64,000 nucleotides of DNA from Rhea pennata (Eukaryota > Chordata > Aves > Rheiformes > Rheidae), in the NCBI RefSeq assembly GCF_028389875.1, contig NC_084663.1, forward strand, positions 204,197,876-204,261,875. The letters are read 5' to 3'. The notes under the pieces were generated by a model, which saw only the letters and a program-made list of their open reading frames with translations, did not search any database and was not told the origin of the DNA. Positions within the stretch are counted from its first letter, which is position 1; each line of letters starts with the position of its first letter. Of the stretch, positions 1 through 10,805 are shown one piece after another. The position numbers were made by a program, and so were the translations under genes.

Positions 1-31
1 CCTTCTACAGCAACAGATGTTGGCAGAAGCA
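1..31 (+). CDS. MAML2: MAML2 internal exon, 3' end (partial)
   Basis: This is the last 31 bases of a MAML2 coding exon, probably exon 3 by the family's five-exon layout; the rest lies left of the window. Read from base 2 it gives LLQQQMLAEA and stops exactly at a codon boundary. A consensus splice donor, GTAAGT, follows at 32-37. Joining this end in phase 0 to the exon at 5270 gives AEA followed by DKITPQDQLN, which reads as one protein and fits my recollection of mammalian MAML2. MAML2 is a nuclear co-activator that binds the Notch intracellular domain-CSL complex and recruits p300. This piece belongs to the Gln-rich middle region, not to the N-terminal Notch-binding helix. Alone, 31 bases would be weak evidence; the call rests on the donor and the continuity with the next two exons. 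Confidence 0.8.
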
Positions 32-1821
32 GTAAGTTTTCTAATTCCATATTTTACATGATTTTCATAAAAACAATAGAAAGGAAAGCCAGGACAAACT
101 TCCAGGTCATTTTGGCAATGCCTAGACCTTCTACAGTATTCCTTATATTTTTCAGCACTTTGTTAAGCCCTCTTGAAATCTTGTTCAGTTTACATGAAAA
201 AAGTCAGGTAACTGAGCTACTGTGGTTTTGTTACGAGAATGGTCTAGCAACGCGTATGCTTAATTCTAGGCACATGATTGTTTTCAGTGGTGTTCCTTTT
301 AAGTAAGTTAAGGTACACTGCTACGCTACTTTGCCGCACTATTTTGACCGCGGAGGAAAGCTGACTTCCAGGCTCTGCAATATAGGTAGCATGGTATAAA
401 GTGCCTGCGTGTAAACAAGGATCAAGTACATAGATTTTAGTGTTAAACACAAATGTGTGTGCTTGGCTAGGATCCTATATAAGCTTTCTTTTCTCTCTTC
501 AACTTTATGCATTTCCAGATATTTGCAGCTAGTTATTCTTTCTTCCTTGGCATTTGAGAGAGCAGTTTAGAGTTTCTTGTCATCTTATGAGACCTGGGGG
601 ATATTTGGGATCTTCTTGGAAGTTACAAATGTGAGAACCCCTGCCCTTATTCCCATAAGCTGGCATTGTCATTGGTACTGCATGAACTGTGTCAGCTGAA
701 GGTGCTTCACGGCCCATCACCCATGGCCAGTGCCATCAGGAGCCCCAGCCACCCAGAGCTGTAGCACATGCTCTCTGCACCCACTTTCTCACAGTTTTTT
801 AGTAGATTTGCTTGCCAAAATGGAGGAGAGAGTAGTCCAAGTAGAAGAGCTGTGTTTGGCATGCCCTTGGGGCAGGCAGAGGAGCCATGCAGTGACTAGG
901 GCTGGGTTGCACAGAGGATACTGGAGAAAGACAGAGGAGACTTCACCCCCCCCAGACTGTAATGAGAGCAGACCCTGCGCCTATGGCTTACTTAGCTCAG
1001 CCTACATCTCTCTCAGGACAACATACAAGGCTGTGCTGACTGTCCCACAGGACTAAATCCACTTCTCGCTTGGAGGTGTCTTGCCCTAAAAACGCACTTC
1101 GAGCCAGAGGAGAAAGAGAATGACTAATAGGACAGCTTGCAACAGATGAACTTTCTTGCGTGGGACCAAGCATCCAGGCATGGGACTTACTTACCTACAG
1201 ATCCATATGCCAACCAGGCAGAAGCATCCAGAACCTAAATCTACTAACAAACAGGCCAGACTCTCCAACTTCCCATCCACTCTGTGGAGGTGTAAGAGTT
1301 GCAGGTGTAGAAGGAATGGAGGAGTGCAGATTCAGACATGAATACTTTGGGAAAACTGAAGGTAAAGGTGGTGACATTTTGAAACCAAGATTTCATTTTT
1401 TCAGTAAAAAATTAAATTCATAAATATTGCAACATTCAGTAAGTAAAGAACAACGCTAAAGTTGAAATAGATTAATGGTTTCATGTGGATATTTTAGAAA
1501 TAAAATGATTCCATATTTTATGGCGAATATCTTTTTGTTTAGAAATTTATTTACACTCAAAAAAAATTAAAATCTTGAGTTTGAAATTCAGGATTTAATT
1601 TGTCCTATAAGGGAAATTTTTACTGACTTTTTCATTTATGAAAAGGAAAACTCAAGTTTCAAGTCAGCTGTAAGTGCTAGAGTTTTCTGTCAGAATATTT
1701 AGCAGAACAAAAAGTTAACTGTTCATACAGCTCTTACTAAAATAAGTAAGAGTTAACTAGAAATTAAAACAGTGCTATAGAAGAAGTATTTTTGAGGAGA
1801 CTGTATTTGTTTTCATTTTCT

Positions 1822-1894
1822 CTGTGTGTGTGTGTATATATATATGTATATATATGTATATATGTATATATGTATATATATACACACACACACA
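1822..1894. repeat. Compound microsatellite (TG)n-(TA)n-(CA)n
   Basis: A TG run passes into TA repeats interrupted by TATG steps, then into a CA run. The two flanks are reverse complements of each other (TGTGTGTGTG against CACACACACA), so the whole tract is close to self-complementary and could fold as a cruciform or hairpin. The short Tyr/Ile/Cys-rich frames crossing it are artefacts of the repeat. Confidence 0.95.
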
Positions 1895-2571
1895 AAGAAG
1901 CCTGGCTGCAGTTGTAAAAAAATGCATATACGTATATATACAAAATGTATACAAAGAAGGTGTTGCAGGGATTTCTGGGAGCCAACTTGCTTTTCTTCTT
2001 CACAAGGGCTCAGGTTGGGTGGTACGTTAAAATGAGCCTTATATAAATCTTAATCAGACTCACTCACTCCCAGAATGCATTATGGAAATCCTTAAATACC
2101 ACAAGAAAGGCTGTTCTCACAGTGTTTCGAAGCGCTCCTCAGGGAAAAAAAAAAAAAAAAGAAAAGAACTTCAGATAACAGCCAAAGAATGATTCTTTTT
2201 TGACACTGAAGAGCTAGTATGCCATCCTGGCAGTACAGGACACAGCGAGTCGTACAAAACTCCTTAAAATTAATATATTTGTAATTTACATCCACATCAA
2301 GGATGGTACACACTGCCAGAATAGTGTGAAGGGGCTACTGTATAAATGCAACGTAGCTCCCCACCTTAATTCATTGATAGTCTGAATTCTGGGCCTTTTT
2401 AAAGTTTGCCCCTTGATTGTTTACCATTCTCTTCAACTTACCCTGGGCACTTTCAACAACCCCCCAGCAATGTCTTCTGCTCACCTCTGGCTTCGCTTAC
2501 ACTAGGAGAAGAGTGAGGAGAGCATTTAACCTGCCACTGTCCCCCAGCTCCTAGGGGCAGCTACTTGACCA

Positions 2572-2792
2572 AAGCGTAGATCCGTCAGCTCTGCATAGGT
2601 CCATTGGCCCTGCATAGGTCCAGGAGCTATACATAAGTCCCTGGGCTCTGTGTAGGTCCACTGGCCTTGTATAGTTCCATTGAATCTACATAGTGCACTG
2701 GCCATGCACAGGTCCAGCAGCCCTGTGTAGGTCCATTGCCCTGCAAAGGTCCATTGGCTCTATGTAGATCCATCAGCTCTATTTAGGTCCAT
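2572..2792. repeat. Degenerate 19-bp minisatellite, about 12 units
   Basis: About twelve head-to-tail units of 17-20 bases are visible, with a core close to TGCATAGGTCCATTGGCCC. The invariant part of each unit is AGGTCCA or a one-base variant such as AGATCCA, AAGTCCC or AGTTCCA. Divergence between units is high, so the array is old. There is no sign that it is transcribed other than as part of the MAML2 intron. Confidence 0.85.
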
Positions 2793-3094
2793 CATTGCTG
2801 CCAAGGCAAGCGCTGGGAAGCTACAGGGACCACCTGGACACAGGCATGGATGATGATAATGCCCTGGCTCCTGGTTCTGTACTGGTGTTGCTAGGACTGC
2901 AAAGAGCAGATTCCTCTTATATGATGTTAAAGACAACTTGTGCAACAGCAAGCACAATTCTGAGGGGCACCTGTACACCAGGGCTGAAGCAATCAAACCC
3001 TTGCACACACATTCCTGCTATGGGCCATGCATCCTGAACAGTCACTGCTTATGGTGAAGAGTAACACACCAGGCACCTAAAGTCACAGTGTCAG

Positions 3095-4242
3095 CCTCCC
3101 TGACTTCAGCAAAGCTTTTGACACTGCATCCCATAACATCCTCATAGCAAGCTCAGCAAGTGTGGGCTAGATGAGTGGACAGTGAGGTGGATTGAGAACT
3201 GGTTGAAGGGCAGAGCTCAGAGGGTTGTCCTCAGTGGTGTGCAGTCTGGTTGGAGACCTGTAGCTAGTGGAGTTCCCCAGGACTCGGTACTGGGTCCCAT
3301 CCTGTTCAGCTTACTCATCAATGACCTGGATGAGGGGACAGAGTGCCTCCTCAGCAGGTTTGTCAATGATACCAAGCTGGGAGAAGTGGCTGACACACTC
3401 AAGGGTTCTGCTGCCATTCAGAGAGACCTGGACAGGCTGGAGGATTGAGCAGAAAGGTTCTCATGAGGTTCAACAAAGGCAAGTGCAGGATCCTGCACCT
3501 AGGGAGGAATAACCTCATGCACCAGTATAGGCTGGGGGCTGACCTGCTGGAAAGCAGCTCTGCAGAGGAAGGACCTGGGAGTGCTGGTGGACAACAAGTT
3601 AACCATGAGCCAACAATATGCCCTTGTAGCCAAGAAGGCCAATGGTATCCTGGGGTGCATTAGGAAGAGTGTCGTCAGCAGGTCGAGGGAGGTGATCCTG
3701 CCGCTATGCTCAGCCCTGCTGAGGCCACATCTTGAGTAGTGCGTCCAGTTCTGGGCTCCCCAGGACAAGAGAGACATGACACTACTGGAGGGAGTCCAGC
3801 ATAGGGCTACAAAGATGAGTAGAAGACTCGAGCATCTGCCCTATGAGGAACGGCTGTGAAAGCTGGGCCTGTTTAGCCTGGAGGAGAAGCTTGAGGGGGA
3901 TCTTATCAATGTCTATAAATATCTGAAGGGAGGGTGTCAAGGGGATGGGGACAAACTCCTTTCAGTTGTCCCATGTGACAGGACAAGAGGCAATGGGCAC
4001 AAACTGAAACACAGCAAGTTCTGCCTGAATATAAGGAAAAACTTCTTTCCTGTGAGAGCAATAGAGCACTGGACGAGGTTGCCCAGAGAGGTTGTGAAAT
4101 CTCCTTCTCTGGAGACATTCAAAACTCACCTGGATGTGATCCTGTCTAACATGCTATAGGTGACCCTTCTTGAGTGGGGGGGGTTGAACTGGATGATCTC
4201 CAGAGGTCCCTTCCAACCTTAGCCATTCTGTGATTCTGTGTA
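3095..4242 (+). mobile_element. CR1 LINE, 5'-truncated, degenerate
   Basis: A CR1 retrotransposon copy begins inside the reverse-transcriptase (RT) region at the block reading DFSKAFDT and runs to the CR1 3' end at TGATTCTGTG. Recognisable ORF2 blocks in order are the thumb/palm segment around 3182-3448 ([20 protein letters not shown]), the segment after the RT core ([14 protein letters not shown], about 3463-3504) and the C-terminal segment near 3900-4150. The catalytic FADD box is altered to FVND, and frameshifts and stops separate the blocks, so the copy is dead. It lies inside a MAML2 intron in the sense orientation. It is more diverged from the other CR1 copies in this window than the 18.4, 25.0 and 46.4 kb copies are from one another. 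Confidence 0.93.
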
Positions 4243-4738
4243 ATTCCAGGAAGAGGGGAAGTTTCACTCCACACTGATGCTGATGAGACATTTGTCACTG
4301 ACTCCAGTGACTTCAATTTCAAGATTTTCATGAAGACAAGGCTGTTAGATTTTATTCAAGGACTTGAATTTCTGTCTTTTCTTTACCATAGATGTGTCCT
4401 TTTAGTAGCTATCTTTCTCAGTTCTCTTTCCCCGCTGCCCTCTCCCCCAAGATCTTGCACTTCCAGTGTAGCAGGAAAGACAACATACATGTACATGTAT
4501 GTGGATGTACAAGACAACAGTGAGTGGCATTTAAAACAACAGGACCAGCACAGTCATTATTAAACCCTTTGGGGGCAGCTCCTCCATTGTAGGAGGAAGG
4601 AGAGAGGAAGGAGATGGGGAGGGCAGGAACAAAGCATATGTAGTTGAAATCACCTTTGCCAGCTGTGCACATTGACACGATGACAAGCTAACATGAGTGA
4701 AATGGGTGATGAATTATTAACACAGCCAAGGGCAGGTG

Positions 4739-4786
4739 TGGACCTTGCAGGCCTGGACCTTGCAGGCCTTGCAGGCCTGAACCTTA
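4739..4786. repeat. Short tandem repeat, 15/9-bp units
   Basis: The motif GGCCTGGACCTTGCA and a shortened form of it are repeated about three times. The translated frame reads as repeated DLAGL, but the frame is short, intronic and without homology, so this is a local duplication rather than a coding exon. Confidence 0.7.
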
Positions 4787-5269
4787 CTTTCCAAGTCGCA
4801 TCCCAGCTGTGTGTTAGGATTGTACCTGGATATTTGCTATACATTTGTGTTCCCTGTCTTCCTCTGAAAGCAAATGTGGCTGCAGAGAAAGGGAGGGAGG
4901 CATGAGGAGCGATCAGCCCCCTCTGCCTGATAGATTAGCAAGCCAGACAGCATAAACACAAGAGCACACTTTCTACTGCAGTATACACATGAGCAATATT
5001 CTTAGGGATTGATCAAGCTCTCAGTGATTTTAAAGAAAGTTAGACTAGACTCCAACACAATATAACCAGAAGATTCCCATACGGGCTTCAGTGGGTAATG
5101 GTGCAGATTCACAGATTCCACTGAAGTCTTCTCCTGTGGACCAGACTGGGTAAAAAGAAAGAACACTTCAGCTCTGTACATTCTTAGAAAAGCAAGGTGC
5201 AGATAAAACACAGGACCAGGAAAGAATTAAAGAAAAGTGAATTAATATATTTCTACTGTAATCCTCTAG

Positions 5270-5381
5270 GACAAAATTACACCACAAGATCAGCTAAACA
5301 GACACTTGACACGACCACCACCAGATTATAAAGACCAAAGAAGGAATGTGGTCAACATGCAACAAGCAAACCAATATTCTG
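5270..5381 (+). CDS. MAML2: MAML2 exon 4
   Basis: This is a complete internal coding exon of 112 bases. It lies between a TTCTACTGTAATCCTCTAG acceptor and a GGTAAGTG donor. It starts in phase 0 and ends after one base of a Gly codon. The peptide begins DKITPQDQLNRHLTRPPPDY and continues KDQRRNVVNMQQANQYS. The RPPPDYKDQRRNV block is the part I recognise as conserved in MAML2. The trailing G joins GA at 9826 to give Gly, producing QYSGGSPAV across the junction as in mammalian MAML2. The segment is a basic, proline-containing linker between the Gln-rich middle of the protein and its C-terminal activation region. No enzymatic residues are expected in this co-activator. The exon is too short to appear as an open frame with its own start codon. 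Confidence 0.95.
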
Positions 5382-8033
5382 GTAAGTGTCTATGTCCTAA
5401 ATGAAACTGCATTCCTTTCTTCCAGTTGGAAGACCTTCCATAAGAGCCATGCATGTGCTAATAAGGGGGGGGTCTGATTTTCTGTGCATCCACTTAAATT
5501 AGTGCAGAGGGATTTTAAGTAAAATTCACTTTGAAGTGATTATAAAATGCTTGCATGCTGTCTTGGGAACCTTTTGCTTGTGTAAATAACGGTAGAAGGA
5601 AGAAACAGAATGTTTTCTTGGAAACACTCCCAAAGGACCTTGGGGTTCTCCTCCTTCATCTGGCAGTCACTGCTGGCTGCTGCTCTCCTGTGCTGTTTAC
5701 ATTACTGCCCGCCACTACTGAAAAGCGTTGATATCTGATCTGAGGAACTAGCTGATGGTTCTTCCAGGCTGATACTGCACCTCCCAGGTACCAAGTTACC
5801 ATGGAGAAGGAGGGGGTGACACCCTCCCATTAGTGCTGCCTGGGACAGATGTGCATCCAAATGCTTGATACAGAGGTGTCCCCTTGAACATGCAACCTCT
5901 CTCCATCCAGATGTTTCTCACATGTACATACATGGTACCTGTTGCTTCAGAGACTGAGATGAGAAACATCCCTCCTTTCAGATGGCAGCTTGTGTGTGCT
6001 GTACAGCATGAGGACCCTCATCCCGATTGTTATGTAGCCTGTAAAATATCATCATGGGCAGCCACTGTGACCCTGAACTTTCAGTCTGTTTTTCGCGGCT
6101 TCAGTGCAGCTCTGTAAGAAGCATTTCAATGGAGTAATCAGTGCGGGAAAAGTCCCTGGTTTAGGCCAGAACTGCCTAGGGCAGATAATTCCCAACACTT
6201 TAGGACAAGCTCTGTGTTTGAGCTCCAGAGAGTTTGAACTCCCCTTGTAGAGCTCAGTTTGGGGAGCGCAGAGTTGCCTATTTGGTTTTTCATGCTGTTC
6301 GCCTTGCTGGAGCAGCTGGCAAGCTGCTCTGAGAGCAAAAATAGAGTAAGCAAAAGATGTTGAGGAAAAGGGAGGGATGCAGCAAATGGGAAAAAAAGAA
6401 AGTTCTTTATACTGAAAAGTATCTGTATACTTAAATATAAAAAGGATCCTTTGCCTTCCAGAGATTTTGGTATGCAACACAGTGAGAAAAAAAAAATATT
6501 GGGGTTTGTTTGTTTTTTCCTAGCTGCCTCATCCAAGGATCTGAGTCTTTCCTACTCCCTTACCCTTTGTAGCAAATCTTTTCCAGCTTCTACTATGTTT
6601 CCAATGGGTTCCAAAATGCAGCTTGCTCATACACCACTCCTCTGCCCAACCTGTTGACCTTGGCAGCAACAGCTTGTGCCTGCGTACGTGTGGAAGTGGA
6701 GGGCTCAGCTTCTTGGGCAATATGTGTTGGCATACTGCTTTGCCATTTAAAAGCTCTAGCAGTGAGAGTGTTCATCATCTTCAGTAAGTTTGCACAAGTA
6801 TTACTGATGCCAGTTTCATAACAAGTGCTGAGGGCAATGCTAGAGGACAGAAAGTCCAGTTTGCTGGCTTGGTACCTCCTGTGCTAATTAGAATATATGT
6901 TTTGACAACTCTGGAAACTCTGGGAAATTGGTGTGTTGTTTAAAGGTTGATTCCTAGAATCAAGTGATTAACTGAAATTCTTGGCTTTTACTTAAGAACA
7001 ATGCATTTCTAGCCTGAGAGAGAGGATGGAAACGTGACTACAGCCACATCTGTGACAGGCTCCAAACCAAGTAGATCACCATTATTATGTTGCTCTTGTT
7101 GATATTCTAAATCTGATGGACTCTTTGCCAGTCTCATGGTATTTGGAGTTGCATCTCCTGGGATTGAAACACATAGTGTTGGCATTACTTGTCCATTCAA
7201 ATCTCAAGCCCCCACTGAGAGAAAACTCAGGGAGAAGGGCAGCTTTTCAGGCTAGCCTGGGAGAAAGGGCAGTGCTGGAAGCTAGCAGCAAAGCTACCAG
7301 ATGGAGTGATTAGGAAACTCTTGCATAAGGGAACAACAGCAGGGAATCTGTTCCTTTTTTCTGGGAATAGCTCTGTTCAGGTCATGGAAGAAGAGAAAAA
7401 AAGTTAAATAAAATACCATGGGGGCCTGGAGACATATGGTTAAAAAATTTATTCCTGTGTGCTTTACCCTACAGTGCCATGTAGCAGCAATAAGCCCTTA
7501 AGACAATGGCAGGTGGATCGGGCAGTAAAGGCATTTCTCAGAATCGCCATAGCCTGGGGTGTCCAGCTGCTTTACACAGCACTGCTGTGGAAGAAATTTC
7601 TTCCCATCTGGAAGAAATCAGAATGGAAAATATTTGTGTTAAAAATAAAAGGATAAAAATAGCAGTACAAAGAAAGAGAAAACTTTGTCTTTTGCACAAT
7701 ATGTACAACACACGTCCTGACCAATTGCGCTCTTTAAAGAGTGTGTCATTTGCACAAGTAGTGAGATGTTAGCCTGCTGGGCTGCTCAACGCTTGGCAGG
7801 GTCATCCTGGGAGTGGCTTCATCCCAGCAGCAAGTGAAGTGTTTCCACAAATATATTATGGGTGTTTTAGTTCAGCTGGAAAGAGAGAACAAGTTCTCCT
7901 CCAGACTGATGTTACAGGTCTTTTGAAATGCCGCTGATTTCTGGGGTGCCCTTCCATTTCAGTAATGGCATGAATGAGCAGAGATTCAGGGCCCCAATCT
8001 TCCTTGCCCCCATGAAAAGATGTTACAGTATTT

Positions 8034-8034
<1 letters not shown>

Positions 8035-8073
<39 letters not shown>
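8035..8073 (+). repeat. Poly(A) run of 39
   Basis: Thirty-nine uninterrupted A residues follow GTATTTC. Such a length could mark the tail of a retroposed sequence lying to the left, but I cannot recognise a parent transcript in the preceding few hundred bases and see no clear target-site duplication. Confidence 0.9.
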
Positions 8074-8074
<1 letters not shown>

Positions 8075-9279
8075 AATAGCAGCACACAACCTACTAGCAA
8101 AGCCAAAGATGAGGTTACTCCTGAGTTGTCTGCTTAGCACTGATTTTCCTTTCCAAAGCTAAATACAGCAAGGTATCTCCTAGCCTACCACATGGATGAG
8201 AATCCTATTGCACTTCCAGGGGTAAAACCAGGTGGGGTCCCCAGAGCACCTCTTGTCCCAGGGACTGCCCAACTCCAGAACTGAATTTAGATGCTTAAAT
8301 TAGGGTAGCCTCACTAGATCGTTTATAGTTAAGTGTCTCCTGATTGGAGCCATTTTCTGGATGAACTTGTCTTCCAGGATAAGACCAGTTTCTTCATTTA
8401 GGCACCTATGTCTAACTGATTTGGAATAAGCAATTCTGGTTGGGGGGGGTCACTCTCAGGGTTAATAATAAACTGAGAGGAGACTATTTTTAAGTACTTT
8501 AGATTCAAAGGAATCCTACACATCCATTGCTGAATGGGAATAGCAAATGTATAAAAAATAATGCAGAAAATGCAGAAATATACATTATTTTTTCTTCAGT
8601 TTCAGTCTGGGGGAAGAGCTAAAGGATTTATGTGATCACTATGGTGAATTCCAACGGGAATATTATATTAAACAGCTTTTACTAAACATAGACTTTTTAA
8701 ATATGTATGTGCATGATTTGTGTTCGAAAGTTTTCGAAGAACAGGCTTAGAAGTTCTCCAAATTGTTAAGATCAGTTTTTATTTAGTCTTGAAAATCCAA
8801 GGAAGAAAGTTAATGCCATGACAAAGATTTAAAAAGCAAACAGATAATTACAGCCCTAGTGATCGAATACAGAGTTCAGCATAAGTACCTGGGAGCTGTT
8901 ACACTGTGATTAATAAGGGCATTGATAAAAGAATGAAGGAAGGGACTATAATTAATGTCAGACAAAGGAGCCGATGGAAAATACACCTCTTCAGAATAGT
9001 ATAGTATTTTTTTTAATGAAATCACACCTTTTGCTGGTAAAGGTAGTAGTTGTTCAGGTAATGGACTTCAAGGCATCTGACTTCATACTGCATCTTTTGA
9101 TTAAGCAGACAGAGTGACACAATTAACATGGCACATAGAGAAACAGCTGACAGGTCTCCAGATATCACTGCAAACAGGGTGTATGATTATGACCAAAAGG
9201 ACAAATACAGTCTGAGATGGGGAATGCTGAACAAGAAAAAAGAGCTTGATTTACATCCATACTGGAATTGTGCAACAGC

Positions 9280-9560
9280 TACTTAAGTACTGTGGCTGGT
9301 TGTGGTGTACAGCCTTTAAATCAAATGCTGAAAATTGGGCAAGTTTTAAAAAGAGCTATAAGAATGATTGAAGGACTGGAAAAAAATGCCATAAACTGAG
9401 ATCAGTGTTTTCAGAGACAGTCTTTAAATACTTGTATAGTAACTAGAAACTGATGATGGACCAACTGGTAAAAATAATCAGACAGGCTAATACACAGTAA
9501 GATTTCATGATGAAATCAAAGGTAGCCAAATTCAGCCTAGATTTGTTGTACATAAGAAGG
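9280..9560 (+). mobile_element. Ancient CR1/L3-like LINE fragment
   Basis: Degenerate matches to the RT C-terminal part of old tetrapod CR1/L3 elements occur in the expected order. They are GTACTGTGGCTGGTTGTGG near 9288, AGAATGATTGAAGGACTGG near 9361, and AAAGGTAGCCAAATTCAG near 9519. No open frame survives. The age and exact ends are uncertain, and the identification is from memory of the consensus order only. Confidence 0.5.
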
Positions 9561-9825
9561 ATCAAACAACGGCAGTTCCCATGTCCAACAATTGCTAGTA
9601 GTTGATACACAGGAAATAGCAAAGCTCCAGGGCTGTAGGTAGCTATACCTTCTCAGAATAGCTCCTGTGGCTATTCTCAGCCAGAGAATTCCTCGGGGAA
9701 TTCCTGAAATGTGTCAGTACCTTTGCTGAAAGTCTATTTCGCAGTTTTGCCCACACTTTTAGGAAAATGTTAGCAAGATGTGCTCATGCTTGTTTTAACA
9801 GTTTGTATTGTTTTCTCTTTTCCAG

Positions 9826-10805
9826 GAGGTTCACCTGCTGTGAGTATGAGCTCCAACATGTCCTTATCAAATCCTATTTCTACTCATAGCATCATGCCCC
9901 AGAGCTCTAGCTTCATGTCCACCCCCGCTGGGACGCGAATGCCTTCTGTTCCCGCAGCTCGGAGTATGGGCTGCTATGGGAACCCTCCTTGCAACCAACC
10001 GAGCACGTACAATGTCACTTCAGGAATGAACCAAATGCAGCCACACAGAAACCAAAATCAAGTCCTGCCCAGTCAGAATAACCCCATGATATCTCGACAG
10101 CAAACCATGACACAGGGAAACAATGTAGCAGCTTTTGGAACTGGGTCAGTGGTCAACACACAGCAAGTAAGACCAACCTTGAACCATGGAGCCACAGGTA
10201 TCCCCACACAAAGACCGGCCAACGTGATGATCACGGCTACTGCCACTGCTCAGAACTGGGCCCCACAAGAAGCTGCAGTGAAGCAGCAGGACACACTGAA
10301 ACCCACGGGGGTCCGTTTCCCCACAGGCACTCCATATTCTAACCAGTCTTTGCAACGCACCATAGGCAACCAGCATTTTCCTCAGCGTGCATTGGCACCG
10401 CCTAATCAATTAACAGCAGGACTTCAAATGAGGCCTCCTCTAAACCAAATGCACCAGACTCTAAATGGACAATCTGCTGGTTCACTGCGAGGTCTAAGCA
10501 TAAGACCTAACCAGCTAAGAGGACAGACTGTGCCTACCTTGAATCAGCCAGGGACAAGTATGACACCTCCATCCTCTCTGCCATCAACCAGTTTCACATC
10601 TACCAACCAAAACTCTCGGGCTTACCAAGGAACTGACCATGGTAATGACTTAGGGTTTGACTTTCTGAACCAGCAAGGTGACAGTATAGGACCTGCGCTC
10701 AACAGTGACTCAGACTTTATAGATTCTTTACTGAAAACAGAACCTGGTAATGATGACTGGATGAAAGACATCAACCTTGATGAAATTTTGGGGAACCACT
10801 CATAA
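9826..10805 (+). CDS. MAML2: MAML2 terminal coding exon (C-terminal activation region)
   Basis: This is the last coding exon, 980 bases, from the acceptor at 9825 to TAA at 10803-10805. It opens with GA, completing a Gly codon split after the previous exon, and encodes 325 further residues. The open frame can be extended leftwards to 9780, but that part is intron. The N-terminal half is rich in Asn, Gln, Ser, Pro and Met without a folded domain (GGSPAVSMSSNMSLSNP at the start). The conserved end, DSDFIDSLLKTEPGNDDW followed by MKDINLDEILGNHS, is acidic with spaced hydrophobics. It is the diagnostic MAML2 C-terminus and part of its C-terminal transactivation region. Mastermind-like proteins act in the nucleus as co-activators of Notch-CSL target genes, and this C-terminal segment is the portion retained in human MAML2 fusion oncoproteins. 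MAML1 or MAML3 is less likely, because the C-terminal block and the neighbour MTMR2 both fit MAML2. Confidence 0.96.

Larger units (their letters stand above)
32..5269 (+). other. MAML2 intron upstream of exon 4
   Basis: This intron runs from the GTAAGT donor at 32 to the pyrimidine-rich acceptor ending CTCTAG at 5269. It holds a TG/TA/CA microsatellite (1822-1894), a run of 16 A (2145-2160), a degenerate 19-bp minisatellite (2572-2792), a truncated CR1 (3095-4242) and a short tandem repeat (4739-4786). The remainder shows no coding signal; the longest open frames are under 110 codons and have no recognisable domain. Confidence 0.8.
5382..9825 (+). other. MAML2 last intron
   Basis: This intron runs from the GTAAGT donor at 5382 to the acceptor TTTTCTCTTTTCCAG ending at 9825. 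It holds a pure run of 39 A (8035-8073) and, near its 3' end, an old CR1/L3-like fragment (about 9280-9560). The 6052-6536 minus-strand open frames have no domain or codon signature and look fortuitous. I see no other gene. Confidence 0.8.

Noticed and set aside
6052..6536. Overlapping 142- and 132-codon minus-strand frames in the MAML2 last intron
   Set aside because: Two different frames are open over the same bases, which points to chance composition rather than coding selection.
7900..8073. Processed pseudogene ending in the A39 run
   Set aside because: No parent transcript recognised, no poly(A) signal shortly before the run and no target-site duplication seen.
9780..9825. Extension of the MAML2 terminal open frame to an upstream start at 9780
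   Set aside because: The bases form the pyrimidine tract and CAG acceptor of the intron; the junction with exon 4 at 9826 restores the known protein reading.
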